64,000 nt of DNA from Nelumbo lutea (GCA_022828595.1 JAKGHH010000007.1:32240356-32304355); one strand, 5' to 3'; positions 31,793 to 43,745 are shown, counted from the first letter of the stretch. A program made the numbers and translations. Notes: a model not told the origin generated them from the letters alone.

Positions 31793-32160
31793 TAGGCCAC
31801 GTTCTCTTTTTGGTAAGTTATTTACTCAGGTAAATGCAATTACCTAAGTTTTTCTTAGGAAACACATACCTAGGGAAGTGTATTTATCTATGTTCTTTTA
31901 TTTTCTAAGTAAAAAAAGGAAATGACCATTTTAACCATAAAAATTCATTACTAAAAGGGCATTTTTGCCCCATTCAAGTGTTGGAAACTTCCCCCCCCCC
32001 CCCCCCAAGTGGGAAAGTTATTTACCCAGCTAGGAGATGGGTATCACTTACCGAGAAAAATAAACTTTCCCTGGTCCCTACATTAATCTGAAAAAAGAAC
32101 AAGAGATTCTTGGTCAATGGGAGCCAAAATCCCATTGACCAACTTTTCCCCCTCTCAAAC
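31793..32160. mobile_element. Miniature element family M1, copy 2
   Basis: Matches 8446-8826 along its length, including the perfect 13 bp hairpin at 32110-32142 (TTGGTCAATGGGA / TCCCATTGACCAA). A run of 16 C at 31991-32006 replaces CCCCTGGGTGG of the other copy. The right terminal part is missing or diverged. Confidence 0.65.
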
Positions 32161-33660
32161 CTTAGATTGATACTTGGAGAAGTAAAGTAATTGAAGGTGC
32201 CAAGATATCCTCTTTAAGTTGTTTGGATAACAAAGGATATGATCTCAAGAGATGAAATCCCAACAAAGTCTTTGCAATTGTTCCAAACCTAGTTCAAGCT
32301 TTGGAACTCAAAAGATTGGGATATTCGACTCTTTATTGTTTTTTCAGTCTCAACCCATATGATTGTAGTTTAGAGTCCAAAGCTTTTAGCTTTGGAAAAT
32401 AACCCTTGTTAATATCAAAGAGTTATTGCCTTAGAAAACAATCCATCATTTAGTATATGGAAGCAAATAGATTAGAAGGCATTCACCTACAAAGGTGGGT
32501 TGACAATAGCGTGAAAATTATTCAAGCCATTTTCAGTCATCTTCTTTGCCTGATGACAAAATGGGTCCTATGAGGCTGTGATGACTCGTTTTGTTCTCTA
32601 ACATTTTTTGAATGTATTGAAGCTTTTTTTTTTCATTTTCCAATCATTTCTAAACATTTGAACTGCTAAATAAAAAATTGCAAGGTTTAAGGTCTCAAAT
32701 TTAACCATTTAAGCTATTAATGGTTTGGACCATTTCATTTTACTAAATAGAGAGATTTGAAGTTGTTTTTTAATCATTTATATAGATGGTATCTAAAAAA
32801 ATGAAGTTTAAGCTTCTACCTCTGTTGTAGTTGATTGCAAGCCTTAATCTACACTTGATTACATTTGGAAACTTTAAATAAACCAAACAAAGAAGTGAGA
32901 AGCTGGAATGACTAATGGACTAAGGCATTTAGATATATAAGAACCTAAACATTTGGAGGAGAACCTATTGAAGCAAAAACGAAATGAGATCAAGGATGAA
33001 TATGGTGAGAAATTTTTTATTGCAGAACTTGCTTACCTTATATATGGAGATTGGTCGAAAGTTGAGAAGAATAGGTTGAGTTGAGCTCAAAAAGAAGGAA
33101 ATGTTTTGCTTTCCTCCTATTCTTATATTTCCAACGCAGGAGACATTTAGCATTCATCCTTCGAAGGCAAGTGTCTCCAATGAGCTTTTGATGCTAACAT
33201 GGAATTTCTAGAGAAGAGAAAAATAAAAAATTCAGAAAACCAGAAAATTGGAAAGTGACAACTTGGATCTTTCCATTTTAATATATACATATAGATTATA
33301 GGTGTCATGTTTAGATATATATATATATATATAAGGTAGGATAAGATGATGTAGTTACCACTTTATATAAAAAGGAATTGAAGTAGGAGGAAAGGGATGC
33401 AAATTTTGCACTAGTTTTTGTCATGCGAACTTTGCACTACCAATGAGTGAAAAACAGATAAACATTACAAGTTTTATATTAGGTCAGAATTCAAATAATA
33501 ACTATAAATAAATAGTGCAAAATTGAACCAATACAAAATTTTGGACATGGTCAAGCTTTTTTCTTTACCCAAAAAACTCAAAACTCTCATTGGAAATGAA
33601 TACATCATAGCCTTGGAGAACTTGAGGGCTTTGAAAGTTATTTTCATCTTTTTTATATGT
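32161..33660. other. No gene recognised
   Basis: AT-rich intergenic DNA with a short (TA)n run near 33318-33334. Open frames of about 60 codons on both strands have no known motif. Confidence 0.4.
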
Positions 33661-33664
33661 ATTT

Positions 33665-34345
33665 TATGTTATAGGCCCACGAGGCAGGCTATTTCACTTA
33701 GATGAGGTGATCTTATTATAATCTTGCGAGGTACCTCATGAGGTCAAAGTTTTGCGAGGCCATTTTTCGCAAGATAAGGTTTAGTTTGTTGGTAAGGTGG
33801 ATTGTTACAATTTGGTGAGGTGATTTGTGAATCATAGTCTTTTTGAATTGTCATTGACTTGGATGGTCAAATCATCCAGTCTGGGAACCATCTAAGTAAC
33901 CAGTTCCATTTCACCCTTAATCCGGTCCTTGGCAAAAAATCGTTAACTTGGTCAACGGCCCATTGACATAGGTAGTCGAATCAATGACCCATTCAACCCA
34001 GACAACAGTTTTTGGCTATTTTATTTTAATTATTTTTTTTTTATTTTTTAAGTTGGAATGGATTGTCCATTCAAATCAGACAATCGAACCGTTGACTTAG
34101 AAATTGATGGCCGAAGAGGTTTTGGTTTTGGATCGGTTTTAAAAATCTTGTGAATCCAACCCAATATTGCTTCATGAGGCAATTTCCACAATTTGTAAGT
34201 CCTGCTCGCTATTGCCTTGCGAGGTGACTCATAATTGATGTCTGGTATTGCTTCACAAGGTGACTCATGAGTCCCATCTTCTACTACCTAGCGAGGTGAT
34301 TCTCGACTTCCATTTAATGTCACCTTATGACATGAATCATAGTAG
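33665..34345. repeat. Imperfect GCGAGGTGA repeat region
   Basis: Repeated words GCGAGGTACCTCATGAGGTC, GCGAGGCCATTTTTCGC, GGTGAGGTGATTTG, CTTGCGAGGTGACTCAT, TCACAAGGTGACTCATGAG and TAGCGAGGTGATTCTCGA occur at 35-60 bp intervals. The units are too diverged for a recent tandem array. The array is interrupted by the element at 33834-34147. It may be part of an LTR. Confidence 0.5.
33834..34147 (+). mobile_element. GGTT-rich Mutator-like miniature element, perfect 9 bp duplication
   Basis: A 314 bp diverged copy flanked by perfect TTGTGAATC at 33825-33833 and 34148-34156. The left end ATAGTCTTTTTGAATTG is degraded; the right end CGGTTTTAAAAATC is good. Interior blocks AAAAAATCGTTAACTTGGTC, GACAACAGTTTTTGGC and CGAACCGTTGACTTAG fit the family. 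The host is the GCGAGGTGA repeat, which resumes on the other side. Confidence 0.75.
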
Positions 34346-34795
34346 TATTAGAATATTTCCTCTTTATAGGATTGAGTCAACTTCATTCCATGTGTGATGT
34401 TATGAAGTGTTCGTTATCCTCATCATGTATTTTGATGAGGATTTACTTCTTTGCCTCGATCGAGACACATACTATCTTATAGTTGGAGTGATAAATCTCA
34501 AAAATTTCTTCAAATTTTTAGTACTAAAATGGTCATGCATAGGCGTTCCCATTCCTTGCAACTTGAGCAATCAACAATTGGAGATAGTGGATCTAAATTC
34601 TAATCTATGCAGCAATTCAATTGCTTTGGTCTTTGCACAAATGGGTTTGTTTAAATTCGTTGTTTCTCAACAAATGACTATCAACTCGTCTTAAAACTTT
34701 CATTAGGAATTCAAAAAGAATTTACAAAAAAAGAAAAGGTAGAATCTCATTCTAATAGGAGGTATACATTTTCAAATAGCAAAACATAGAACACC
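34160..34795. other. No gene recognised
   Basis: After the GCGAGGTGA repeat, a 95-codon frame (34407-34694) is open but has no recognisable domain. I do not call it a gene. Confidence 0.35.
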
Positions 34796-34799
34796 TATC

Positions 34800-34932
34800 A
34801 TAGGAGGAGTTCAAATTTGTGCCCCACAGGCACATCTCAACGTGCATTGGGAACATTTCCCGTAGTTGTTCCTAATATATGGTTGGGATGTATTGTGGGG
34901 CGTAGATGCAAATTCTCGTAGGAGTTGGCACC
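34800..34932. mobile_element. Palindromic miniature element, related to 35499-35690
   Basis: Ends GAGTTCAAATTTGTGCCCCACA and TGTGGGGCG...AAATTCTC are inverted. The centre carries GGGAACATTTCCC, echoed by GGGAGATGTTCCC at 35610. Noncoding, about 130 bp. Confidence 0.5.
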
Positions 34933-35092
34933 ATCGTGATTAGAATTCAGTGACGACAATTCAAACATACATAACCTAGTTCAACAACAATAAACAACCA
35001 AAACCAAAAGAACATTCAAACCAAACACCAAACCCACACTTTAAGCCAGCGTTACTTTTAGATGGCGTTTTTCCCTTCCATTCATTATTCAT

Positions 35093-35250
35093 TTAGGTGA
35101 TCTTGACCTTAATGGTCTTGGGCTTATTGGGCTCCAATGGAGGTTGCTTTTCAGCAGTGAAAGTAAGCACACTGCCTGAGAGATAGCAAAGATGGCATCA
35201 GTGTTGGCATTCTCAAAGATCATGGACTTTCTTATGAACTTGTTGTTGAG
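35093..35250 (-). pseudogene. Class II small heat-shock protein (HSP20) C-terminal relic
   Basis: On the minus strand the sequence reads KFIRKSMIFENANTDAIFAI, then after a one-base frame change VLTFTAEKQPPLEP, NKPKTIKVKIT and a stop at 35093-35095. Class II cytosolic plant small heat-shock proteins end with the same pattern: KF..KF.LPENAN.DAI.A...DGVLTVT..K.PPPEPKKPKTI.VK. Only about the last 50 of roughly 155 residues remain; the rest of the alpha-crystallin domain and the N-terminal arm are missing. It is an isolated fragment with a frameshift, so it is not functional. The identification rests on this short but distinctive tail. Confidence 0.78.
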
Positions 35251-35498
35251 TTTTATTTTGAAAATTTGAAGAACAATGATGGGCGAAATCCATCACAAAA
35301 GGGTAGTTTTGGAATTAAGAGAAAATATAAGTCATGTGATATCACATGCAAATGAATTGTAGCTACAAGGAACGATTTTGTCAATTATCATAAAACTTAA
35401 AGAATACTTTAAGTGATTTTTCAAATAGTAGAGTAAGTTTTAGTCCATTTGATAAACATAGTGTAGTGGTAGTTTAAGTATTTTACCCTAAATTATTT

Positions 35499-35690
35499 GA
35501 AGAGGATGACATGGACAGGATGGGCTCCCCACAAAGCATGCAACATGCAGACCCCACAGTCCATCCCTTTGCAAATTAGGAACATCTCCCATGATAGGAA
35601 TGGGAGATGTTCCCAGTGCACATGGAAGATGGGTCGTGAGGTGCCTGTGGGGTGCGCTCTATGGGGAGCCCATATGATCTTGTAGTAGAC
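35499..35690. mobile_element. Palindromic miniature element
   Basis: Inverted ends TGGGCTCCCCACAAAGC and GCTCTATGGGGAGCCCA about 130 bp apart, with an inner inverted pair AACATCTCCCAT / ATGGGAGATGTT. The open frames on both strands here are reflections of the palindrome. Confidence 0.6.
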
Positions 35691-36089
35691 AACCATTCAA
35701 ACATCTAACTAACTATTGGCTTGGGTTCCTTAAGCTTTTCAGTTTTTCACTAACATAGCTTAGGATTTATATGTTATTTGAATGTCCGTTTGCAAGGGAC
35801 CGAGGGCTACCTCAAAGCTGCTACCCTATGTAGTGGTGGACACGAAGCTTAATTCGGTTTGTCTTAAACCAAGCTTTAAGCCCCATATATGGGCTCATTT
35901 GCTAATTTAGCTGAGCTCGAGCCTAATAAAGCTCAACTTGTAAGGCTTGCAAGCCTAGGGGTACAAATGGATCGGATCATGATCTAATCCAATCCGAAGT
36001 TTGATCCTTTTTTTGGATTCAAATATCCCCATTTCAGATTTTCAGATTGGATCATGACCCCTATTCGATCCAAAAGGTCCACTTGAAGT

Positions 36090-37050
36090 TTGAAGATGAA
36101 GAAATAGCACACAAGCAAGGGGTTCACTTCTATTATGTCCTCAGTTACTGAACCAAGTCCTAAGAAGTATGGTCCTTGGATCTTTGCCCTCGATAACCTG
36201 AACACTCTAAGAAAATAATATTACTCTCCTTCTGATTGGAAGAACAACTAGATAGGGTTCCAAAATGGGGTTATGACAACATTAAACTAGGTCAGACAAC
36301 AAAGAGGAGAAGAATACAGTAGTTTGTCACTAATGGGAACTTCCCCGTTGACTACTCCAATCAAGGCCCTCATTGGAGACGAGTTAAAATGGGCTCTTGA
36401 GATTTTGAATGACATGATAGGACCAAAACTTTATGTTTCCTAAGGCCTATTGACTTCCACCAATCACAAAGGAAGTAAGCCTTTTCAAATCAGAACGTTT
36501 TAAAACATTGGAGTGTATATCAAGGAAAATCATAATGCAAGAGGCTCGATACAGGTTAGCAACCTTAGACGAGATAGAATTGGCATTGAACTTTCCAAGA
36601 AGATAGCAAACTCTCATTAGGAGCCAAATATTCAAACAAGCAAAATGGGGAGTAAGCTTCAATATGGAAACCTTCCTAAAACCAATAGTACAGACAAAGG
36701 TAAAAATGTTCTACAACATGTGGTTCCTGAAGAAACTTTATCTGGGAATCACCCAAAAGGGGCTAAGGTGGCAAGTAATGGACATATAATTTGTGGGGTT
36801 AGGAGAGGTCCAAATAAGAGGCAATGGACCCAAAAGAGCTGATGAAGGAAATGTTTGGGGAAAACCCAAGCCAATGAAGATTGATGGGCTCTCCCCTAAG
36901 AGAGACACAAAGTTAGCACCAAAAGCAAATCCAAGAAGCCTAGCTAGAACCAGACATGCTCTGGACTTCACAACAAGTGGAAGTATGGAGCTTGTGCTAG
37001 AAGCAAAGAAGTTGAAGTTGTTCATGGTAGATGAAAGTGGTGCTCCCTAG
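36090..37050 (+). pseudogene. LINE ORF1 C-terminal part, broken
   Basis: At about 36110-36200 the frame gives SVTEPSPKKYGPWIFALDN; the KYGPW block is typical of the region after the zinc knuckle in plant LINE ORF1. Later frames (36645-36842, 36793-37050) are hydrophilic with many Lys, Asn and Pro, as in ORF1 tails. ORF1 proteins bind the element RNA. Stops interrupt it several times; the N-terminal half is missing or unrecognisable. Confidence 0.6.
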
Positions 37051-37395
37051 TCAAAACATTTGGAAAATTTGCCAAATGAAAAATTGTCCTCTAACCAGGT
37101 ACTTTTCCTTTTAATTACTAATAACAGTGCTTCATTCATAAAAAAAAAAAAATCAAAATGGTTTTACTTCCTTTAACTCTTGGGTGAATCCAAAGGAAGT
37201 CTATAAGGATCAGAGAATGGGGGTGTTTAAATTTAAGCTAAGAGCACAATCTATGCTACAAACACCAATGTCCTTGAAGACTAAGCACAAACTTGAACAT
37301 GTTTTATATTTGTTAGGAGTGTTATTTTCCTCCCTCACTGCATCTGTAGATTCAATGTGTTGGGAAATAGTCCCTCAACATTCCCCAAGTGATCC

Positions 37396-38110
37396 AATGA
37401 AGATATTGGCCTGAAACTACCAAGGAATGGGTGATCCTTGAGCAGTTCATCTGTTACGGAACCATATCCACACCCATCATCCAAACACCAATTTTCTTTC
37501 AGAAACCTAGGTTGAAGTACACATTGTTAGGAAAAACTTAAAGTTCATGTCTGGTTGGTCATGTATTGGTGTAAATTCAAAGGGAAAAAACTGGTGGCCT
37601 TTGGTTGGCTTGGTAGATTGACATTAATATAGAAGTTATTGGTTTAAACTGTTTTGGCATTAACATCCGAATTATTGGACATGAATAGAGATAATTCTTC
37701 TATGCTCTTGTTTATGGAGGTCTAAATGATTGTAGAAGATCAATTTTCTTTTACCATATCAAAAAAATAGTAGACTCAATCCATGCCCCTTGCCTCTATT
37801 TTAGGGATTGGAATTTCATCAACTTATGATAGTGATAAAAGAATAGGGACTTTTAACAATAGAAGATGGATCAAAGAAGGCCGTTGATTCTCTCATCAAC
37901 AAAAGTGGACACATAGATATTAATTATATTGACTATCTTTTTACATGGCAAGGAAAAAGAAATGGAAATCTGGTAGAAGAAAGACTAGATATATGTTATG
38001 CTAATGCTGAATGGCTCACCACTAATGAGAATAGCGTGGTCCATCATTTAATGCTAGCAAAATTAAACCATCCATTTTGATCGATACCTCATTCCATCAA
38101 GTGTGGAGGT
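37396..38110 (+). pseudogene. LINE endonuclease domain, broken
   Basis: ORF2 starts at the ATG at 37396: MKILA, a stop in place of Trp, NYQGMGDP, matching 'MKILSWNCQG.G'. Next come HPNTNFLSET with the catalytic Glu and VEVHIVRKNLKF. The GDFN block is degraded to RDWNFINL. The C-terminal part reads INYIDYLFTWQGKRNGNLVE then ERLDICYANAEW, matching 'FTW.......ERLDR...W'. In live elements this apurinic-like endonuclease nicks target DNA. Confidence 0.82.
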
Positions 38111-38339
38111 CACATCCCTTTAGATTTGAAGAAGCCTGGACCTAACGTAATGATTGTGAAATAATTGTTCAATAGGTGTGGGACAAAGGGAGAGGGAGTG
38201 GTCAAAGAACCAAGATTGTGACCTAATCAACAACCTAGCACTAGCAATGAAAAAGTTGAATAAATTAGTTTTTAGAAATATTCAATAGAATATCAAGGAA
38301 GCTAGGGAAAACCTTGGGAGGGCCCAGGCCAACCCAGAT

Positions 38340-39530
38340 TTGAACTCTAGTCTTGGTCTAATTCAAGACTTGGAAAAGAAACTTGACACCCAACTTAAGA
38401 AAGAAGTTCATTGGCATCAGAAGTCCAGAGTTAATTGGATAAAGTGGGGGGACAAGAACACTAAGTTCTTTCGTGCTTCAACAATTTCTAAAAGGAATAG
38501 AAATCAAATTCAGGGAATCTAGAATGATCAATAGAGATGGATTACTTCTAATTCTAATCTTTATAATCATATTAGTAACTTCTTTTTAAGGTTGTTCATT
38601 AGTGAAGATATTGATTACATTGAGGAAGTCTTAAGGCCTGTGACCTCAAGAATCACAATTGAACAAGCGGCTAGGTTGGAAAGATAAGACACAGAGGATG
38701 AAGTGTTGACTACGCTTAACTAAATGACTCCTTCCAAGGCTCCAGGCACAAATGGGATGCCAAACCTTTTTAATAAAAAACACTAGCATATAGTTGGTAG
38801 TGTAATGGAGGCAATTAAAGAGTTCTTTAATATCGACGCATTGCTTGCTAAATTGAACAACACCTTATTTGTTCTCATCCCCAAGGTTGATAGGCTTAAG
38901 GTTGTTTCCCAATTCATACCAATTAGCCTTTGCAACACAACTCATAGTGAATGTTTTAGTAAACAGATTGAATGAAGTTATCTAGATCTAATAAGTCCGA
39001 TACAGAGTGCCTTCATTTCAGGAAGGGTTATCTCTGACAATATTTTGATTGCATATGAGACTATGTACCACATGAAAACCTCTAAGAACCATCAGAATTT
39101 TATGGCCTTGAAGCTAGACATGATGAAGGCCTATGATAGAGTTAAATGGAATTTTATCAAAGCTATACTAGAGAAGATAGAATTTGGAGAAATTGGATTA
39201 AGCAATGTGTCTCCACAATCTCTTATAAAGTTTTGGTGAATGGCTCTCTGGGGAGAGAAATTATTCCCTCTATGATGGAGACCCTCTCTCTTTACCTTTA
39301 TTTGCTTATATCAGAAGCCCTTTTAGCTAACATCCAAACCAACCTTTAAGAGGGAAACCTAACGGGCATTAAGGCAAGCAGATATGCACCCCAATAACCC
39401 ATTTGTTAGTTGTTGACAATAACTGTATATTTGACAAAGCCCCCCTCCTGAGTGTAGTGAAATTTTGAAAATCCTAGACAAGTATAATGTAGCCTCATGT
39501 CAAAAGGTCAATTTGCTAAGTCATAAGTTT
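38340..39530 (+). pseudogene. LINE reverse transcriptase, broken, catalytic motif lost
   Basis: The lead block HWHQKSRVNWIKWGDKNTKF is followed by the fingers TPSKAPGTNGMP, then QSAFISGRVISDNILIAYET, FMALKLDMMKAYDRVKWNF, QCVSTISYKVLVNGSLG and LYLYLLISEALL. At the palm, where F/Y-A-D-D is expected, the frame reads LLVVDNN, so two of the catalytic positions have changed. SYKVL..GSLG is followed by a deletion-like change of the GLRQGDPLSP block to METLSL. Non-functional. Confidence 0.88.
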
Positions 39531-39569
39531 TCTTAAGTAAGAACACTCCTTCCAAGTTCCAAAGAATTC

Positions 39570-40660
39570 TAGCTAGCATGCTAAAGATGAAAAGGGTAAG
39601 CAAGCCTAGTGTTTATCTTGGACTACCAATGGAAATTCAAAGATCCAAGGTTAAAATCTTTGACTTTGTAATCAACATAGTGGCAAGGAGGCAAAAGGAT
39701 GGAAAGAAAAATTCATCTCTCCAGCTGGCAAAGAAATCTTAATCAAATTAGTGATGGAGTCACTACTAGTTTACTCTATGTTTTTCTTCCTTCTTTTCCA
39801 ATATGTTTGCAATTCAATCTCTAAACATTAGAAATTTCTGATGGGTGTTTTAAACAATAGATAAAAAATAGCATGGATTAAATGGACATTGCTTTGTAGG
39901 CACAAAAATGATGGTGGATTGGGTTTCAAGGATCCCCACGTATTTAATCTTGCTCTTCTGGCTAAGCAAGCCTCATCCTCACCAATCCATCCTCTTTATT
40001 GGCCCAAGTTTACAAAGCCAAATATTTTAAACATGGAAATTTCTTGGAAGCCAATGTTTCAAAAGGAAACTTTTGGGGATGGAGGAGTCTTTATATAGGC
40101 AAGGAAATTCTTTAAAAATTTTGTTATTGGAAAATTTGAAATGGCGAGAAGGTAAATATTTGAAAAGACCCTTGGCTTCCAAACTCTCCCAATTTTTGGA
40201 TTTAGATGGACCAACTAAACGGCATAATTTGGATTGTGCTGCTGATCTTATACCTTAAGAGAATAATTCTTGAAACCTCAGTGGTCATAGAAATTTTCCT
40301 GCCCTAGATAATTATAAAAAGCAGTAGAATTTATATGGTGTTGGGTTTTGGATGGAAAGGGTAGGTACTTTGTTAAGGTGACTTATAGAGTCCAAAAGAA
40401 TATAGTGGATGGTTAGTTCGGTCTTTCAGATACGGACTCTTCTACTCAAAGATCCAATTGGTCTTTCCTTTGGCACCTTAAAATTGCCCCAAAAAATTAA
40501 ATCCTTATTCTAGAAGCTCTCCCACAATGGGGTCTTTGCAATGGAAAATTTGGGAAAGAGGATAATTGGAATTGGAAATCTATGCCCTTTCTATGAGATT
40601 AGGGTAGAGTCAATAAGTCATGCTTTGCTTTATTGCTTTGTAGTAAAAAATATCTGACTT
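39570..40660 (+). pseudogene. LINE RT thumb and zinc-binding region, broken
   Basis: Reads SVYLGLPMEIQRSKVKIFDF, then [20 protein letters not shown] and ALLAKQ, the usual connection blocks (YLGLP...RSK; W..LC..K..GGLGF.....FN.ALLAKQ). At 40340-40640 RYFVKVTYR, SNWSFLWHLKIAPKN and weak HALLYCF-type sequence mark the zf-RVT domain. Many stops. Confidence 0.8.
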
Positions 40661-40969
40661 GCCTCTCCTTTGGGACTCAAACTAGATGGTAATGAACCTA
40701 AGTCTGCTTTAGATTGTGTTAAAAGTTGGATGGTTGATACTTCTATTTGTAAACAAGATACTGACAAGAATTGTGCTTTATTTATCACTTGGTCTATTTG
40801 GATTAGATGTAATAGGAAAGTTTATGAGAACAGTGTTTTCATGCCTTTAGAAACCATTAATTTTGCTTGCAAGATTTATCAAGAGTTTTATGAAGCATTG
40901 ATTTTGGGGAAGCCAACCTAGCCAAATCTAATTCAGCCAATCAGACGATATGTAATCCGAAGTAGGCTT

Positions 40970-41480
40970 GATCATGCACGTTTTGCTAAAATATGGATGG
41001 ATGGTAGTTTTTTACAAAATGGTCAAGTTGGTTATGGTGTGCTTATCACAAGCTCAGGTGGTGGATTTCTGGTGGCTCTTTCAATTTCAGACATGCCTAG
41101 GTTGACAATCTTATTGGAAGCTTTTGCACTGCTTCTTGGCTACTAGTTAGCTATGAATCTTGGCTTGCATTTTGTGGAGGTCTTTAGCGACAACAAAGCT
41201 TTGATGCAAGCTTTGGATGAAGAATCTTTAGATATCCCCTCAGATATTTGGACTTTGGTTTCTTTTTGAAGATATTTTACATTTAGCTAGTTTGTTTTGT
41301 TTTATCAATTGGTGCTTTTCTAAAAGGTACTGTAATGGGGTGACTCACCTCCTAGCATGTTGGAATTATCAAAATGGATTCTGGTTAGGGTCCCCCCAAG
41401 ATGGTTCCTTATCCAGATATCCTGTAGAGGGGCAATTGGGCAAGGGAAAGCACTCGCAATTGTATGAACTCCTTTGTTTT
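40970..41480 (+). pseudogene. LINE RNase H domain, broken
   Basis: Landmarks are IWMDGSFLQNGQVGYGVLIT with the first Asp, LLEAFALLLG with the Glu, VEVFSDNKALMQALDEE with the next Asp, then CNGVTHLLA-like sequence for the last block in another frame. Two stops and a frame shift interrupt it. The A-tail follows at 41515-41525. Confidence 0.78.
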
Positions 41481-41525
41481 TAGTAGTAATGATAATGCAT
41501 ATTTTCCTCTTTACAAAAAAAAAAG

Positions 41526-41815
41526 TCTAACCAAGGAAAGGTTCAACAAAGGTTGTGTTGTGTACTCCAAAGGTGAACACTTGAGAAATTCCAACTGGTT
41601 GTTGTACTTTGTTTAAAGAGAAGCTGCCAAAGTATTGTGTTGCGTAACCCATGGAGATGCTCAACATAGGGCGGTTGCTTCCATCAAATCTCTCGAATAC
41701 ATTCCTTTAGTCATAAATAGGAAAGTGACTTGCACTTTTGTTTGTCAAACACACAAGCGTAAGTTATCGATTTTCCTATTGGTTTATTCCCATATATAGT
41801 CTTGATAGTTTTGGT
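41526..41815. other. No gene recognised
   Basis: Short segment after the LINE tail without recognisable features. Confidence 0.35.
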
Positions 41816-42256
41816 TAGGTTTGTCAATGGTACTCAAAAATCCGAGTTTCGATCCAACATCTAATCCAATTATCTCGGATTTAGATGATGTATTTATGTA
41901 GTCGGATCAGATTTAGATTTAACCCCATCCAATCCAATTATAATCCAAATATGATTATATTATAATATTTATTGATTTTAATATATAAATTTTATATAAT
42001 TATATTTAAAATTATAAAAAATATATTCTATATGAATATATATAATAAATTCAATATGCTATATTTGCATTAATTTATTGTATATAAAAGTTGAAAAGTA
42101 ATTAAATTTTTAATTTTTTTGGTATTTTAAAAAATTAAAGTGAAATTGAATCCAATTCCAAGGTCTTTAAATCTGATTAGATTCAGATGTAGGTTTTCAG
42201 TAGTAAGATCGGATGCAAATTTTGTTGAATCCAATCTGATTACAACCCTAGTACTA
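41816..42256. mobile_element. Possible hAT-like miniature element
   Basis: Left TTAGGTTTGTCAATGG and right CTGATTACAACCCTAG are roughly inverted. Both flanks of an A/T-only core carry repeated AATC(C/T)GA(T/A)T words (AGTCGGATCAGATTTAG; AAATCTGATTAGATTCAG). A related fragment with GGATCGGATCATGATC lies at 35948-36065. The target duplication was not resolved. Confidence 0.42.
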
Positions 42257-42771
42257 GTATTGATTAAAAAGGATGTCACTCGTCGAGTCTGAATGAAAAT
42301 GCTATAGAGATTGTTGTCACGTGATGAGGAGCTTTAGGGAGTGGTTAAGAAATAACTTCAAGAGGGAAGAGGGATTGCAACAAAAGGAAGCAACCATCCT
42401 TGTCATTCACAGTTTGACACCATAATCAAGGGTATTTTAGGAATTTTTAAAATATATCAGTCACGTGATGTCACATGTGAACGGAGTGTGATGGAAAGTA
42501 AATGGCAAGGGAGGTTTTAAACAATTGCTAGAAAACTTAATGGTACTTTAAGACAATATGTAAATAGTAAGGGTAGAGTTAGTTAATTTCTTAACCATAG
42601 GGGTACTTTAAAAAAATTACCCTAATAATAATAATAGTTTATTATAAAATAGTAAATATATATGTGATGAAAATATTATATATAATATTTTTAGTTTTTA
42701 TATGTATAGTAATAACTAATTTATACAATTCTTAATTATATATATATTTTTTATTTTTATAGAAAACTTGG

Positions 42772-42811
<40 letters not shown>
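42772..42811. repeat. (CT)n(AT)n compound microsatellite
   Basis: About eleven CT units followed by about nine AT units, directly before the AT-rich repeat lead TTAAAACTAGTCCTGCCATG. Confidence 0.9.
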
Positions 42812-42812
<1 letters not shown>

Positions 42813-43745
42813 AAAACTAGTCCTGCCATGTCAGCATAGCTTTCCTTTGAGATAACTATTTATCCATTTTCTCCTTTATTTGAATATTTTATTTTTTTAA
42901 TTCCATGTCATTTTTTAAACAACCAATGAGATACATTTTCCCAATAACCTAAATAATCTCTTCTCCTAAAATTTCTTTTAAACTACCTCTCCCACTATCC
43001 CTCACTTTCTCCAAAATTATCTCTAATTCTTATTTATCGTCTAAATTATCTCTAATTCCTATTCATCGTCTCCCATACTTTTTATCTATATCTATCTAAA
43101 GAAATTTTGGATTAAAAAAATTAAGAATTATTTAAATATTCTAACAAAATTATATAATAACTTTAAAATATTTATTAAAAACACACAAAAAAATTATATT
43201 TTATAAAATAATATGTAATAGCTTTAAATAAATAAAATTAAAATAATAAAAACTTTAAATATTTTATAGATTATTTAAATACTTAAATAACTAAATAGTT
43301 AAAATAACAAAATTCTGTAACAAATTAAAAAAAAATTCTTCAAAGTAGAAATATAATTATAACATAATATTCAAATTAATAATAATTTAATATATTAATA
43401 AGGAAGTCTAGAAATTTTCTCATTTTTTTGAATTTTTTATTTTTATTTTTTAATTCCATGTCATTTTTAAACAACTAATGAGATGCACCATCACTTTCCC
43501 AATAACCTAAATAATCTCTTTTCCTAAAGCGTAATTGTCCAAAACCCACCATCACTTTTCACAAATTCTCTTAAACTCACCATCACTTTTCACAACGTCT
43601 AAAACTCACCATGTAAGTGAGATAATGGTAACTTGACTAAAGAGCATTATTAATTTACTATTTTACCCTTCATAACCAAAAAGACAACGTTATTCACAAC
43701 TTATTTCTGTCTTTCCTAAAGTCAATACGAACTTCACACTACTCA

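Larger units (their letters stand above)
36090..41525 (+). mobile_element. Near full-length dead LINE (L1-class)
   Basis: From the C-terminal part of ORF1 to an A-tail (41515-41525), domains follow in the right order: ORF1, endonuclease, reverse transcriptase, zinc-binding region, RNase H. Numerous stops and frameshifts and a lost RT catalytic motif show it is long dead. Its RNase H (SDNKALM type) differs from that of the LINEs at 1-1275 and 58.4-61.9 kb, so it belongs to a different subfamily. No target duplication could be defined; the 5' end is approximate. Confidence 0.88.

Noticed and set aside
34407..34694. 95-codon plus-strand frame
   Set aside because: No recognisable motif, AT-rich codons typical of chance open frames, and no splice or promoter context.
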